A DNA stretch of 10,116 nucleotides from a bacterium (GTDB taxonomy: Bacteria > Oederibacteriota > Muellerivitia > Muellerivitales > Muellerivitaceae). The notes below the pieces were generated by a model, which saw only the letters and a program-made list of their open reading frames with translations, had not been told where the DNA came from and did no database searches. The stretch covers positions 1 through 10,116 of the forward strand of contig JAICXI010000029.1 in the NCBI GenBank assembly GCA_025980505.1, in the 5' to 3' direction. This document shows, piece by piece, positions 1 through 6,883 of the stretch (position 1 is the stretch's first letter; every line of letters begins with the position of its first letter). The position numbers were made by a program, and so were the translations under genes.

Positions 1-2183
1 ACGTCGATCAGGCTCCCGTCCTTCCGGAGCCGGACGGTTTCGTAATGGATGACTCCCCGGCCTTCCCGAACGGACTTTTGCATCCGGACGATTTCGCCGC
101 GCCGGTCCTCCGGTTCCAAAAAGACCGCGGTCTTCCCGATCACTTCGCCGGCCCCGTAACCGTACATTTTTTCCGCGCCGCCGTTCCAATTGAGGATGCC
201 CCCCTTCAGGTCGCTTCCGATGACCGCATCGGGGGTCTGTTCCAGGATGGAAGCCAGGCGGACGGTGGCTTCCTCGGCCTTCTTGCGTTCCGTGATGTCC
301 CGGGCGATGGCCGAAACGCCGATGGTTTTGCCCCGGGAATCCCGGATGGTGGACAGGGTGACCGAAACGTCGATCGGTCCGCCGTTTTTCCTCCGCCAAA
401 CCGTTTCCTGGTTGGAGACGCCCTCCCCCTTCAGGACCGCCTGGAAAAACCCGTCCATTTCCTGGCGCCGCTCGGGGGAGGCGAGGATGGAAGCCGGTTG
501 GGCCGATATCTCCTCCAGCGAATAACCCAGCATCTTGGCCGCCCCCTCGTTCCAGCTGAACACGTGGGCTTCCAGGTCCGTCCCGATGACCGCGTCGGCG
601 GTCTGCTGCAGGATGGCGCCCAACTGGGACCGGACTTCCTCCGCCTTCCGGCGTTCGGTCACGTCGATGGCCATGGACATGATGCCCGTGAAATGGCCTT
701 CCGCGTCGTTCATGGGGGTGTTGTACCACTCGCAGACGATCACCTTGCCGTCCTTGCGGGTGTTCTCGCTGTAAACGCCCTGGGCGGTCATGTCCCCCTG
801 GGCAACCCGTTGGAAGATGGATTCCACGTTGGGCCAGGAGGAGGACGGGATGATGGTGCCGTTGGGATGTTTGCCCTCCACTTCCCTGAAGGAGAAGCCG
901 AACATGCGTTCCGCGGCCGGGTTCCAATAAGTGAAGTTGAAATGCTGGTCCGCCAGCAGGCAGGCCACCGGCATGCGTTCCATCTGCAGTTGGAGCTGCT
1001 CCAACAGCTGGTCCCGCTCGGCTTGCAGCACCTCCTTGGCGGCCTTGTCCCGCTCGCTTTCGGTGATGTCCCGGGCCACGACGGAGGCCCCGGTGACCTG
1101 TCCCATGGCGTTCTTGATGGGCGAAAGGGTCAAGGCGAGCCGCATTTCCTTGCCCTTCTTCGTTTTGTGCGTGGTGGTGAAATTGCTGACGGCCTTGCCG
1201 TTGCGGATCCTTTCCAAAAGCCCGAGGAACTCCCCCTCCCCCCCCGAGGAAAGGACCATCGACAGGGTCCGGCCCCCGATCTCCTCGGGTCGATAGCCGT
1301 AAATCTTTTGGGCGCCGGGATTCCAGCTCAAGACCACGCCGTCCAGGGTCACGGAGTAAATGGCGTCCTCGGAGGATTCCACGATGGCGGCCAGCCGGAA
1401 CGCCGTCCTTTCGGACTTTTTGCGTTCCGTGATGTCGCGGTAATTGAGGACCACCCCTTGGAAGGAGGCGCCGGGGGAAAAGTGGCTTTTGGCCGTGGAT
1501 TCGAGGATGCGCCAGGACCCGTCCTTGTGCCGGACCTGCGCCTCGATGGTTTGGACGTTCCCCGAGGAGTGAAGGAGATAGTCCAGCATCTCTCGAACGC
1601 GGGGCGCGTCGTCGGGATGGAGGAAATCGGACCATTCCTTTCCCTGGACCTCCCCGACCCCGTATCCCAGGACCTTCTCCACGGCGGAGCTGACGTATCC
1701 CAGCTTCCCGTCCGGCAAAATGACGACGATGCCGTCCCGCGCATTTTCGATGAGCGCCTGGAAAAACTCCCGGCTTTTGAGGATTTCCTCCTGGGACCTT
1801 TTGCGCTCCAGGGCATAACGCACCGACCGCTCCAGGATGTCCGTATCCAGCTTGTTCTTGTTCAGGAAATCCGCCGCGCCCAGCCGCATGGCTTCCAGGT
1901 CCACTTCCTGGTCGCCCTGGCCGGTGAGCAGGATGACCGGGGCGTTGCACTTGCAGGCCAGGGTTTCCCTTAAAAAATCCAGGCCCGAATCGGCGCCCAG
2001 CCGGTAGTCCACCAGGTAGACGTCGTGCCGGTGCCGCTTCAGTTCGGCAAGGCCCGCGGCGAGGGAAAGGGCGTTTTCCAGGACATAGGGGCGCGAGCGG
2101 ACCTTGGAAAAGAGCCTCAAGAGGATCTTGAAATCCTCCTCGTTGTCGTCCACGGCTAAAATCCGGACCGGCGTTTCACTCAT
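1..2183 (-). CDS. REC-PAS(x5) sensor/signalling protein, C-terminus beyond the window
   Basis: The frame is open from an ATG at 2183 to the left edge (727 codons, no stop), so the protein is incomplete. Residues 1-125 form a receiver domain: acidic pair D12/D13, phospho-acceptor D59 in LVDYRLG, T87 in LLTG and K109. Five PAS/PAC repeats follow, starting near residues 134, 261, 394, 518 and 643. The PAC ends are visible as DITERKK-like motifs near 247, 369, 506 and 626, and the fifth repeat is cut by the edge. A short charged, coiled-coil-like linker (about 370-394) separates PAS2 and PAS3. No membrane segment is seen, so it is cytoplasmic. REC-PAS arrays of this kind usually end in a histidine kinase, less often GGDEF or another output; the window does not show which. 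The start overlaps the stop of the upstream receiver gene by 8 nt (ATGAGTGA), and the nearest GGAGG lies 12 nt upstream, which suggests translational coupling. Its receiver could accept phosphate from the kinase at 3932-6883; that is inference. Confidence 0.93.
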   Translation of the reverse strand, partial: MSETPVRILAVDDNEEDFKILLRLFSKVRSRPYVLENALSLAAGLAELKRHRHDVYLVDYRLGADSGLDFLRETLACKCNAPVILLTGQGDQEVDLEAMRLGAADFLNKNKLDTDILERSVRYALERKRSQEEILKSREFFQALIENARDGIVVILPDGKLGYVSSAVEKVLGYGVGEVQGKEWSDFLHPDDAPRVREMLDYLLHSSGNVQTIEAQVRHKDGSWRILESTAKSHFSPGASFQGVVLNYRDITERKKSERTAFRLAAIVESSEDAIYSVTLDGVVLSWNPGAQKIYGYRPEEIGGRTLSMVLSSGGEGEFLGLLERIRNGKAVSNFTTTHKTKKGKEMRLALTLSPIKNAMGQVTGASVVARDITESERDKAAKEVLQAERDQLLEQLQLQMERMPVACLLADQHFNFTYWNPAAERMFGFSFREVEGKHPNGTIIPSSSWPNVESIFQRVAQGDMTAQGVYSENTRKDGKVIVCEWYNTPMNDAEGHFTGIMSMAIDVTERRKAEEVRSQLGAILQQTADAVIGTDLEAHVFSWNEGAAKMLGYSLEEISAQPASILASPERRQEMDGFFQAVLKGEGVSNQETVWRRKNGGPIDVSVTLSTIRDSRGKTIGVSAIARDITERKKAEEATVRLASILEQTPDAVIGSDLKGGILNWNGGAEKMYGYGAGEVIGKTAVFLEPEDRRGEIVRMQKSVREGRGVIHYETVRLRKDGSLID

Positions 2184-2646
2184 AGGGCGTTGGGTCCTCC
2201 GGCGACGGCAGTTCCACCACGGTCAGCCAATAATCCTTCAAGGCCGCGACCACCTTGACCAGTTCCTCGAACGTTTGAGGCTTGGCCACGTAGGAATTGG
2301 CCCCCCATTCGTAACAAGCGGAAAGATCCTCGGGGGACCGGGAGGTGGTGAGCACCACCACGGGTATTTTCCTCAGGCGTTCATCCGATTTGAGGGCCTT
2401 AAGGGCCTCCCGGCCGTCCATGCGCGGCATGTTCAAATCCAGGAGGATGAGCGCGGGCAGGCTCCATTCTTCCCGGGCATAGGCGCCCCTTCGGCGGACA
2501 TAGTCCATCAATTTCTCGCCGTTTTCCACGGCCAGAAAGGGATTGGGCACCTCGTTGGCCGCCATGGCCCGGCGCGTTATGTCACAATCGTCGGCGTCGT
2601 CGTCCACCAACAGGATGGGCGGTAATTTTCCGGGTTCCGTCGTCAT
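2176..2646 (-). CDS. Rcp1-like single-domain response regulator (copy 3 of 3)
   Basis: A 156-residue stand-alone receiver with no output domain. Acidic residues D15-D17 (LLVDDDADD), phospho-acceptor D70 in LLDLNMPRMDGREAL, T101 in VVVLTTS and K122 in the AKP motif are all present, so it should be phosphorylatable. The insert between alpha-2 and the acceptor strand, and the C-terminal YWL...VVELP tail, are typical of the Rcp1 family, whose founder is the partner of cyanobacterial phytochrome Cph1. The start ATG at 2646 is preceded by AAGGA. It lies downstream of a sister receiver after a 162-bp spacer holding two RNA hairpins, and its stop overlaps the start of the REC-PAS5 gene. The probable phosphodonor is the kinase at 3932-6883. 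Its downstream target is unknown; such proteins act by protein-protein contact or as phosphate shuttles or sinks. Confidence 0.95.
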   Translation of the reverse strand: MTTEPGKLPPILLVDDDADDCDITRRAMAANEVPNPFLAVENGEKLMDYVRRRGAYAREEWSLPALILLDLNMPRMDGREALKALKSDERLRKIPVVVLTTSRSPEDLSACYEWGANSYVAKPQTFEELVKVVAALKDYWLTVVELPSPEDPTPYE

Positions 2647-2677
2647 TCCATTCCTTTTCCAGCTTCACGTTGTTTTC

Positions 2678-2707
2678 AAGAGAGGCGTCCCAACAGCCTC
2701 CACTCTT
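2678..2707 (-). other. Second small RNA hairpin upstream of the last receiver gene
   Basis: On the minus-strand transcript, AAGA-GUG-GAGGC (from 2707) can pair with GCCUC-UCUU (ending at 2678) around a 9-nt loop, giving nine base pairs with a 3-nt bulge. It ends about 32 nt before the ATG at 2646 and leaves the AAGGA ribosome-binding site unpaired. It is modest on its own and could occur by chance in GC-rich DNA, but it lies directly behind the much stronger hairpin. Confidence 0.35.
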
Positions 2708-2718
2708 TATTCGGCAGG

Positions 2719-2800
2719 GACCCGGTGGGTTGGAAGAATCGCGTTCACCCCCGCCCTCCCCCCTCAAGGAAGAAGGCGGGGTGGCGTTCCAACCCGGGTC
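2719..2800 (-). repeat. Long inverted repeat forming a strong RNA hairpin after the middle receiver gene
   Basis: The outer arms are GACCCGG (2719-2725) plus GTTGGAA (2729-2735), pairing with TTCCAAC (2787-2793) plus CCGGGTC (2794-2800), with a 3-nt bulge. The inner arms are CACCCC-CGCC (2746-2755) against GGCGGGGTG (2775-2783). At the tip, the minus-strand RNA pairs UUCUUCC with GGGGGGA across a UUGA loop using several G-U pairs. The same bases on the plus strand would give C-A mismatches, so the full stem exists only in the sense transcript of these genes. There is no U-tract afterwards. It could be an attenuator, an mRNA stability or processing element, or a REP/MITE-like repeat. Confidence 0.6.
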
Positions 2801-2808
2801 ACCACCCT

Positions 2809-3279
2809 TTATTCCACAACCGTGGCTTCGCCATCCCCCCTGGGAAACTCCACGATCTTGAGCCAATAGTTGTTCAGGGATTCGATCACCTTGACCAGGT
2901 CGTTGAAGGAATTGGGTTTGGTGATGTAGGAATTGGCGCCCAGTTCATAACAACCCGAAAGGTCCTCGGGCGACCGCGAGGTGGTCAACACCACCACGGG
3001 TATTTTCCTCAGGCGTTCATCCGATTTGAGGACCTTGAGGGCTTCCCGGCCGTCCACACGCGGCATGTTCAGGTCCAAGAGGATGAAACAAGGGATGACC
3101 GCGGCGCCCTGCGCGAACTTCCCGCGCCGGTAAAGGTAATCCAGCAATTCTTCACCGTTGGAAACCGTCACCAAGGGGTTGGACACTTGGTTCTTTTCCA
3201 AAGCCTTGCGGGTCAAAAGACGGTCGCCGTCGTCGTCTTCCGCCATGAGAATGGGGGCGGTACTGGGTGCCTGCACCAT
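2809..3279 (-). CDS. Rcp1-like single-domain response regulator (copy 2 of 3)
   Basis: A stand-alone receiver of 156 residues from the chosen ATG at 3279. An in-frame ATG at 3294 would add MQEEN, but the sequence encoding those residues is itself the Shine-Dalgarno site (AGGAGG at 3290-3285, 5 nt before 3279), so 3279 is preferred. Counted from 3279, the key residues are the acidic cluster E14-D16, phospho-acceptor D69 in LLDLNMPRVDGREAL, T100 in VVVLTTS and K121 in the TKP motif. It ends with the YWLKIVEFP tail typical of the Rcp1 family and has no output domain. It is very close to the copy at 2176-2646, with an identical 43-nt stretch, and also resembles the copy at 3411-3866; this is a tandem family. 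Likely phosphodonor: the neighbouring kinase. Confidence 0.95.
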   Translation of the reverse strand: MVQAPSTAPILMAEDDDGDRLLTRKALEKNQVSNPLVTVSNGEELLDYLYRRGKFAQGAAVIPCFILLDLNMPRVDGREALKVLKSDERLRKIPVVVLTTSRSPEDLSGCYELGANSYITKPNSFNDLVKVIESLNNYWLKIVEFPRGDGEATVVE

Positions 3280-3410
3280 GTTTTCCTCCTGCAAAAATCC
3301 ATTTTAAATCCACTTCCAAGGCTTCCGGAGCAATCCCGCCCAAAGCCAAACCCCGATCGGCTCCAAAGGCCCCCTCCGGGCCGGCCCAGGCGCCGCTGAA
3401 AGCCGAAGGT
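3280..3410 (-). other. 131-bp spacer between receiver copies 1 and 2
   Basis: A GC-rich gap with no convincing gene. It contains the 8-bp palindrome CCGATCGG (3353-3360) and short G/C runs but no clear terminator. A TAAAAT near the gene start resembles a -10 box but has no -35 partner at normal spacing. Read-through from copy 1 is therefore the simplest assumption. Confidence 0.4.
3285..3290 (-). promoter_or_regulatory. Consensus ribosome-binding site that sets the start at 3279
   Basis: The minus strand reads AGGAGG and then five bases before the ATG at 3279. The match is perfect and well spaced, so translation should begin there rather than at the upstream in-frame ATG at 3294, which would place the Shine-Dalgarno inside the coding region. 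Confidence 0.8.
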
Positions 3411-3866
3411 TCAATCCTCCCCTTCGAAGGGTAAATCCACGATCTCCAGCCAGTAGTTCTTGAGGGACCGGATCACTCCCACCAGGCCGGCGAAGGTGAC
3501 CGGCTTGGTGATGTAGGAATTGGCCCCCGTGTTGTAGCTTTTTAAAATGTCTTCCTCGGCCTTGGAGGTGGTCAGCACCACCACGGGTATCTTCTTGAGC
3601 GCCGGGTCCTGCTTGATGAGCTTCAAGGCCTCCCGCCCGTCCATGCGCGGCATGTTCAGGTCCAGCAGGATGAAGCAAGGGGTGACGGAGGCCTCCTGCG
3701 CGAACTTCCCGCGCCGGTGAAGGTAATCCAACAGCAATTCCCCGTTTTCCACGATGACCAGGGGGTTGGCCACCCGGTTCTCCTCCAGCGCCTTCCGGGT
3801 GATGAGCTGGTCGTCCGGGTCATCCTCCGCCATCAGGATGGGTGCCAATAGGTGCTTTTCCGCCAT
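3411..3866 (-). CDS. Rcp1-like single-domain response regulator (copy 1 of 3)
   Basis: A 151-residue stand-alone receiver. The acidic cluster E14-D16 (AEDDPDD), phospho-acceptor D69 in LLDLNMPRMDGREAL, T100 in VVVLTTS and K121 in the TKP motif are intact, and the tail is NYWLEIVDLP. The start ATG at 3866 has GGAGG 5 nt upstream. It is the first gene after the histidine kinase, 65 bp downstream of the kinase stop, which makes it the most direct candidate partner. The kinase's SHDLQEPLRK H-box is of the type found in Cph1-like kinases, the known partners of Rcp1 receivers; that supports pairing by family but does not prove it. It is somewhat more divergent from the other two copies than they are from each other. 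Confidence 0.95.
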   Translation of the reverse strand: MAEKHLLAPILMAEDDPDDQLITRKALEENRVANPLVIVENGELLLDYLHRRGKFAQEASVTPCFILLDLNMPRMDGREALKLIKQDPALKKIPVVVLTTSKAEEDILKSYNTGANSYITKPVTFAGLVGVIRSLKNYWLEIVDLPFEGED

Positions 3867-3931
3867 ACCTTCCTCCTTACCTTTTGATCAATACCGGCTC
3901 AAGCCTTTCACTGCGTCGGCCCGGCGGCGCT

Positions 3932-6883
3932 TTAACTTTGCCGCAACGGCAGGGTGATCTCGAAGGTGGCGCCTTCCCCCAATTGGGACGCGGCCCGGAT
4001 CGCCCCCTTGTGCCGTTCCACCACCTTCCGGCAGATGGCCAGGCCGATACCCGTCCCCTCGTACTCGGACCCGTTCAACCTTTGGAAAATATTGAAGATT
4101 TTTTCCGAGTACTTCGGGTCGAAACCGATGCCGTTGTCCTTGACCCGGATGTGGCAGAGGTTCTTGACTTCGTCCGCCTCGGCTTCCACCTCGATCACCG
4201 GGGCCGTTTCCGCGCGCCGGAACTTCAAGGCGTTGACGATCAGGTTTTGGAAAAGCTGGTGCATCTGGGCCGGGTCGGCGCTGATCCGGGGCAGCTTTTT
4301 CGCCACCACCTTCCCTCCCGTTTCCTGAAGCCTTATTTCCAGGTCCGACCCGACCTCCCGGAGCACCTGGTCCAATTCCACCGGCTCAAAAGGCTTGGCC
4401 CGGCTGGTAATGCGCGTCAATTGCAGCAGGTCCTCGATGAGGCGGCCCATGCGTTGGGAGGCGTCCTGCATGCGCGCCAGGTAGTCGGCGGCGGTCTCAT
4501 TCAAGGCGGACCCCGCCTCTTCCTTGAGGAAATTGCCGAAAGACTGGATTTTCCGCAAGGGTTCCTGCAGGTCGTGGGAAACCACGAACACGAAATCCTG
4601 CAGTTCCTTGTTGCTGACCTCCAGTGCCTTGGTATAGATCGTAAGTTGTTCCTGGCGCTTGAACTCGGTGATGTCCTCCGAGATCCCCATGAGGTACTGG
4701 GGCTTCCCATCCGGTCCCAGGACGGGGAACTTCTTGGTGTGGAGGGTTCGCGGACCCTGGTGGCGGGTCTGGATCGTTTCCACCGGGATATCCAGGAGCT
4801 TCCCCCCTTCCAGCGTCTTGCGGTCCTTGGCGATATAGAAGTCGGCGTCCGCCTTCGGGAAAAAATCATAGTCGTTCTTGCCGATCAACTCTCCCCGGGG
4901 GATTCCCAGCAGTTCCTCCCCCGCGCGGTTGAACCGAACGAACCTCAGCTCTTGGGCGTCCTTGACGAAGATCATGTTGGGGATGTTCTCCAGCACCGCG
5001 TTCAGGAATTCGTTGGTTTGCCTGACTTCCGCTTCCGCCTTTTTGCGCCCGGTGATGTTCCGGACAATGACGACCCCGCCGCGGATTTCACCCTTCCCGT
5101 CCCGGAGGGGCCTCCCGGTGACGCTGACGAAAATGCCCTCCGGGTTGGCCGGGTTCCTTAAGAACTGCTCCACGTCATCGGTGTCCAGTCCCCGGATGGC
5201 CTTGGCCAGGGGATTTTCCTCGGGCGGGCAGGGGGTGACCCCGTCGGGGCGGAAGACGCCGTATTTTTCCGACCATTGGCCGGCGCCGCCCGCCACCGGT
5301 CCCTTTCCCGCGATCCTCTGGGCGGCGGGGTTGAAAACGATGAAGTTCCCCTTCTCATCGGCCACAACCACGCCGTCCCCCATGTTTTTCAGGATGGAAT
5401 CGAGCAGCTCGGTTTTCTCCTGCAGTTCCTTCTGGGCCTTTTTGACCTCCGTCACGTCCCGGCTCACCTTGATGAAACCCCGGAGCTCCCCTTTTTCGTT
5501 CCTCAGGGCCGTGATGATGACGTCCACCAGGAAACGGGAACCGTCCTTCCGCACGCGCCATCCTTCCTCCTCCACTCGGCCTTCCCGGCGCGCGGCCTCC
5601 AACAACTCCTGGGGACGGCCCTTCGCCCTGTCCTCCGGCGTGTAAAAAACGGAAAAATTCCGCCCGACGATCTCCGCCGCCTGGTAACCCTTCATGCGTT
5701 CCGCACCCTTATTCCAGGTCAAGATCCCACCCTGGACGTCCAGCATGAGGATGCCGTAATCCTTGATGTTTTCAATGGCATGGGCCTGGCCCAAGCGGGC
5801 CAACTCCTCGGCCCTCTTGCGGTCGCCGATATCCCGGAAAAAAGCCAGCAGCCGCTCCTTACCGCCGATGACCGCGCGGCTCAAGGAAACCTCGATCCAA
5901 TGGATGCCGCCGTCCTTATGCCGGCCTTGCCATTCGAAAACCTGGGGGCCCTCCGAAAGGGCCCTCTTCATCCGGAGGCCGGCCTCCTCCCGGGTGAAAC
6001 CCGGATTGCCCGAGGAGATGTCGGCGGGATGGGCGGAGGTGAGTTCTTCCCGGCTGTACCCCGTCATGTCCACCGCCCTTTGGTTCACTTCCAGCACCCG
6101 GCCCGTCTCGATCTCGTGCACGAAGATGGCCTCGTTGGCCTTCTCGAAGATCTCCCGGTAATTGGCCTCGGAGGCCTTGAGCGCCCGGTCCTGCGCCAGG
6201 ATTTCCGCGAGCATCCGGTTGAAGGCGTCGGTGAGCAGCCCCAATTCATCGTCGCCGAATTTTTGGGCCCGGAGGGAGAAATCCCGGCGGTGGGCGACGG
6301 ATCGCGCCGTCTCGGCCAGGGCCAGGATGGGCAGTGATATCTGTTTTTGAAGCAGGCTGGAAAGCAGGTAAACCAGCAAAAGGGAGACGGTGATGATGGC
6401 CGCCGCCAGCCATGCGTAAGCGCGGTAACGGTCGGTAAGGGCGGACAAATCCGATTGGAGGTAAACCGTGCCCAACGTCCGTCCGCCTTGGACGACGGGG
6501 CGAAAAACATCCAAATGCCCGCCTCGGTAGCCGGAAGCGCCGGGCGCGGCGGGGAAAAAACCCGGTAATGCGTTGGCGGGGTATTCGGCGAATAGTTTTC
6601 CATTGCCGTCGTAAAGGCAGGCCCCCGTGACCCTCGGGTCCGTCTGGAACGCGCCGAGAATCCGGGTGGCGTCGGCTGGGTCCTGGAAGGCCAGCGCCGC
6701 CGCCGAATTGGCGGCGATGATCTCGGCGCGGGTCTGGTAGCCTTCCATCATGGCCTTCCGCAGGGTGATGACTTCGTAAGTAATGAAGGCCGCGCAGGTC
6801 GGCAGCAGCACCGCGCCGCCCGTTAGCAAAAGGGCCATCATCAGTTTCCGCCGGATGGGCGTGTTTTTCCAGGGCATGGTCAT
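3932..6883 (-). CDS. Transmembrane histidine kinase: CHASE8-like sensor, HAMP, four PAS, HisKA, HATPase
   Basis: A 983-residue membrane sensor kinase. TM1 spans about 14-36, and a periplasmic region of about 37-155 has the look of CHASE8 (YfiN-type), with RAEIIAANSAAALAFQDP and a DPRVTGACLYDGNG strand. TM2 spans 157-178 and HAMP about 179-232. Four PAS domains begin near 240, 368, 490 and 625. The H-box VSHDLQEPLRK has phospho-acceptor H770. The ATPase has its N-box at N884, G1 box DNGIGF at 916-921, F-box FNIFQRL and G2 box GTGIGL at 943-948. All catalytic boxes are intact and there is no attached receiver, so phosphate must go to separate receivers, three of which follow directly. The ATG at 6883 overlaps the YfiR stop as ATGA. 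An in-frame ATG at 6877 (third codon) has the better-spaced GGAAGGA and may be the true start. CHASE8 is best known on diguanylate cyclases restrained by YfiR; here it sits on a kinase beside a YfiR gene. Confidence 0.95.
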   Translation of the reverse strand: MTMPWKNTPIRRKLMMALLLTGGAVLLPTCAAFITYEVITLRKAMMEGYQTRAEIIAANSAAALAFQDPADATRILGAFQTDPRVTGACLYDGNGKLFAEYPANALPGFFPAAPGASGYRGGHLDVFRPVVQGGRTLGTVYLQSDLSALTDRYRAYAWLAAAIITVSLLLVYLLSSLLQKQISLPILALAETARSVAHRRDFSLRAQKFGDDELGLLTDAFNRMLAEILAQDRALKASEANYREIFEKANEAIFVHEIETGRVLEVNQRAVDMTGYSREELTSAHPADISSGNPGFTREEAGLRMKRALSEGPQVFEWQGRHKDGGIHWIEVSLSRAVIGGKERLLAFFRDIGDRKRAEELARLGQAHAIENIKDYGILMLDVQGGILTWNKGAERMKGYQAAEIVGRNFSVFYTPEDRAKGRPQELLEAARREGRVEEEGWRVRKDGSRFLVDVIITALRNEKGELRGFIKVSRDVTEVKKAQKELQEKTELLDSILKNMGDGVVVADEKGNFIVFNPAAQRIAGKGPVAGGAGQWSEKYGVFRPDGVTPCPPEENPLAKAIRGLDTDDVEQFLRNPANPEGIFVSVTGRPLRDGKGEIRGGVVIVRNITGRKKAEAEVRQTNEFLNAVLENIPNMIFVKDAQELRFVRFNRAGEELLGIPRGELIGKNDYDFFPKADADFYIAKDRKTLEGGKLLDIPVETIQTRHQGPRTLHTKKFPVLGPDGKPQYLMGISEDITEFKRQEQLTIYTKALEVSNKELQDFVFVVSHDLQEPLRKIQSFGNFLKEEAGSALNETAADYLARMQDASQRMGRLIEDLLQLTRITSRAKPFEPVELDQVLREVGSDLEIRLQETGGKVVAKKLPRISADPAQMHQLFQNLIVNALKFRRAETAPVIEVEAEADEVKNLCHIRVKDNGIGFDPKYSEKIFNIFQRLNGSEYEGTGIGLAICRKVVERHKGAIRAASQLGEGATFEITLPLRQS

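Larger units (their letters stand above)
2647..2808 (-). other. 162-bp spacer between receiver genes, with no coding signal
   Basis: The stretch between the stop of one receiver (2809) and the start of the next (2646) is much longer than the other junctions in the cluster. I see no convincing gene in any frame. It contains two inverted repeats, listed separately, that would fold in the minus-strand transcript. Neither is followed by a U-run, so neither looks like an ordinary rho-independent terminator. They could instead be an RNA-processing or stability element, or a repetitive extragenic element. Confidence 0.6.

Noticed and set aside
45..1973. A 642-codon plus-strand open frame
   Set aside because: It is antisense to the REC-PAS5 gene. 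Its translation is low-complexity (rich in G, P, D, H, L) with no recognisable domain, while the minus strand encodes clear PAS motifs throughout. Long antisense frames are expected in GC-rich coding DNA.
2719..2800. Rho-independent terminator
   Set aside because: The stem is strong, but no U-tract follows on the transcript, and same-strand receiver genes lie on both sides.
3300..3330. TAAAAT as a -10 box for a promoter in front of receiver copy 2
   Set aside because: No acceptable -35 element at 16-18 bp spacing; single AT-rich hexamers are common by chance.
3152..3349. A 65-codon minus-strand frame overlapping the start of receiver copy 2
   Set aside because: It is out of frame with a well-supported gene, has no good ribosome-binding site and resembles nothing known.
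3842..5161. A 439-codon plus-strand open frame
   Set aside because: It is antisense to the kinase catalytic and PAS regions, with no domain signature; a shadow of the real gene.
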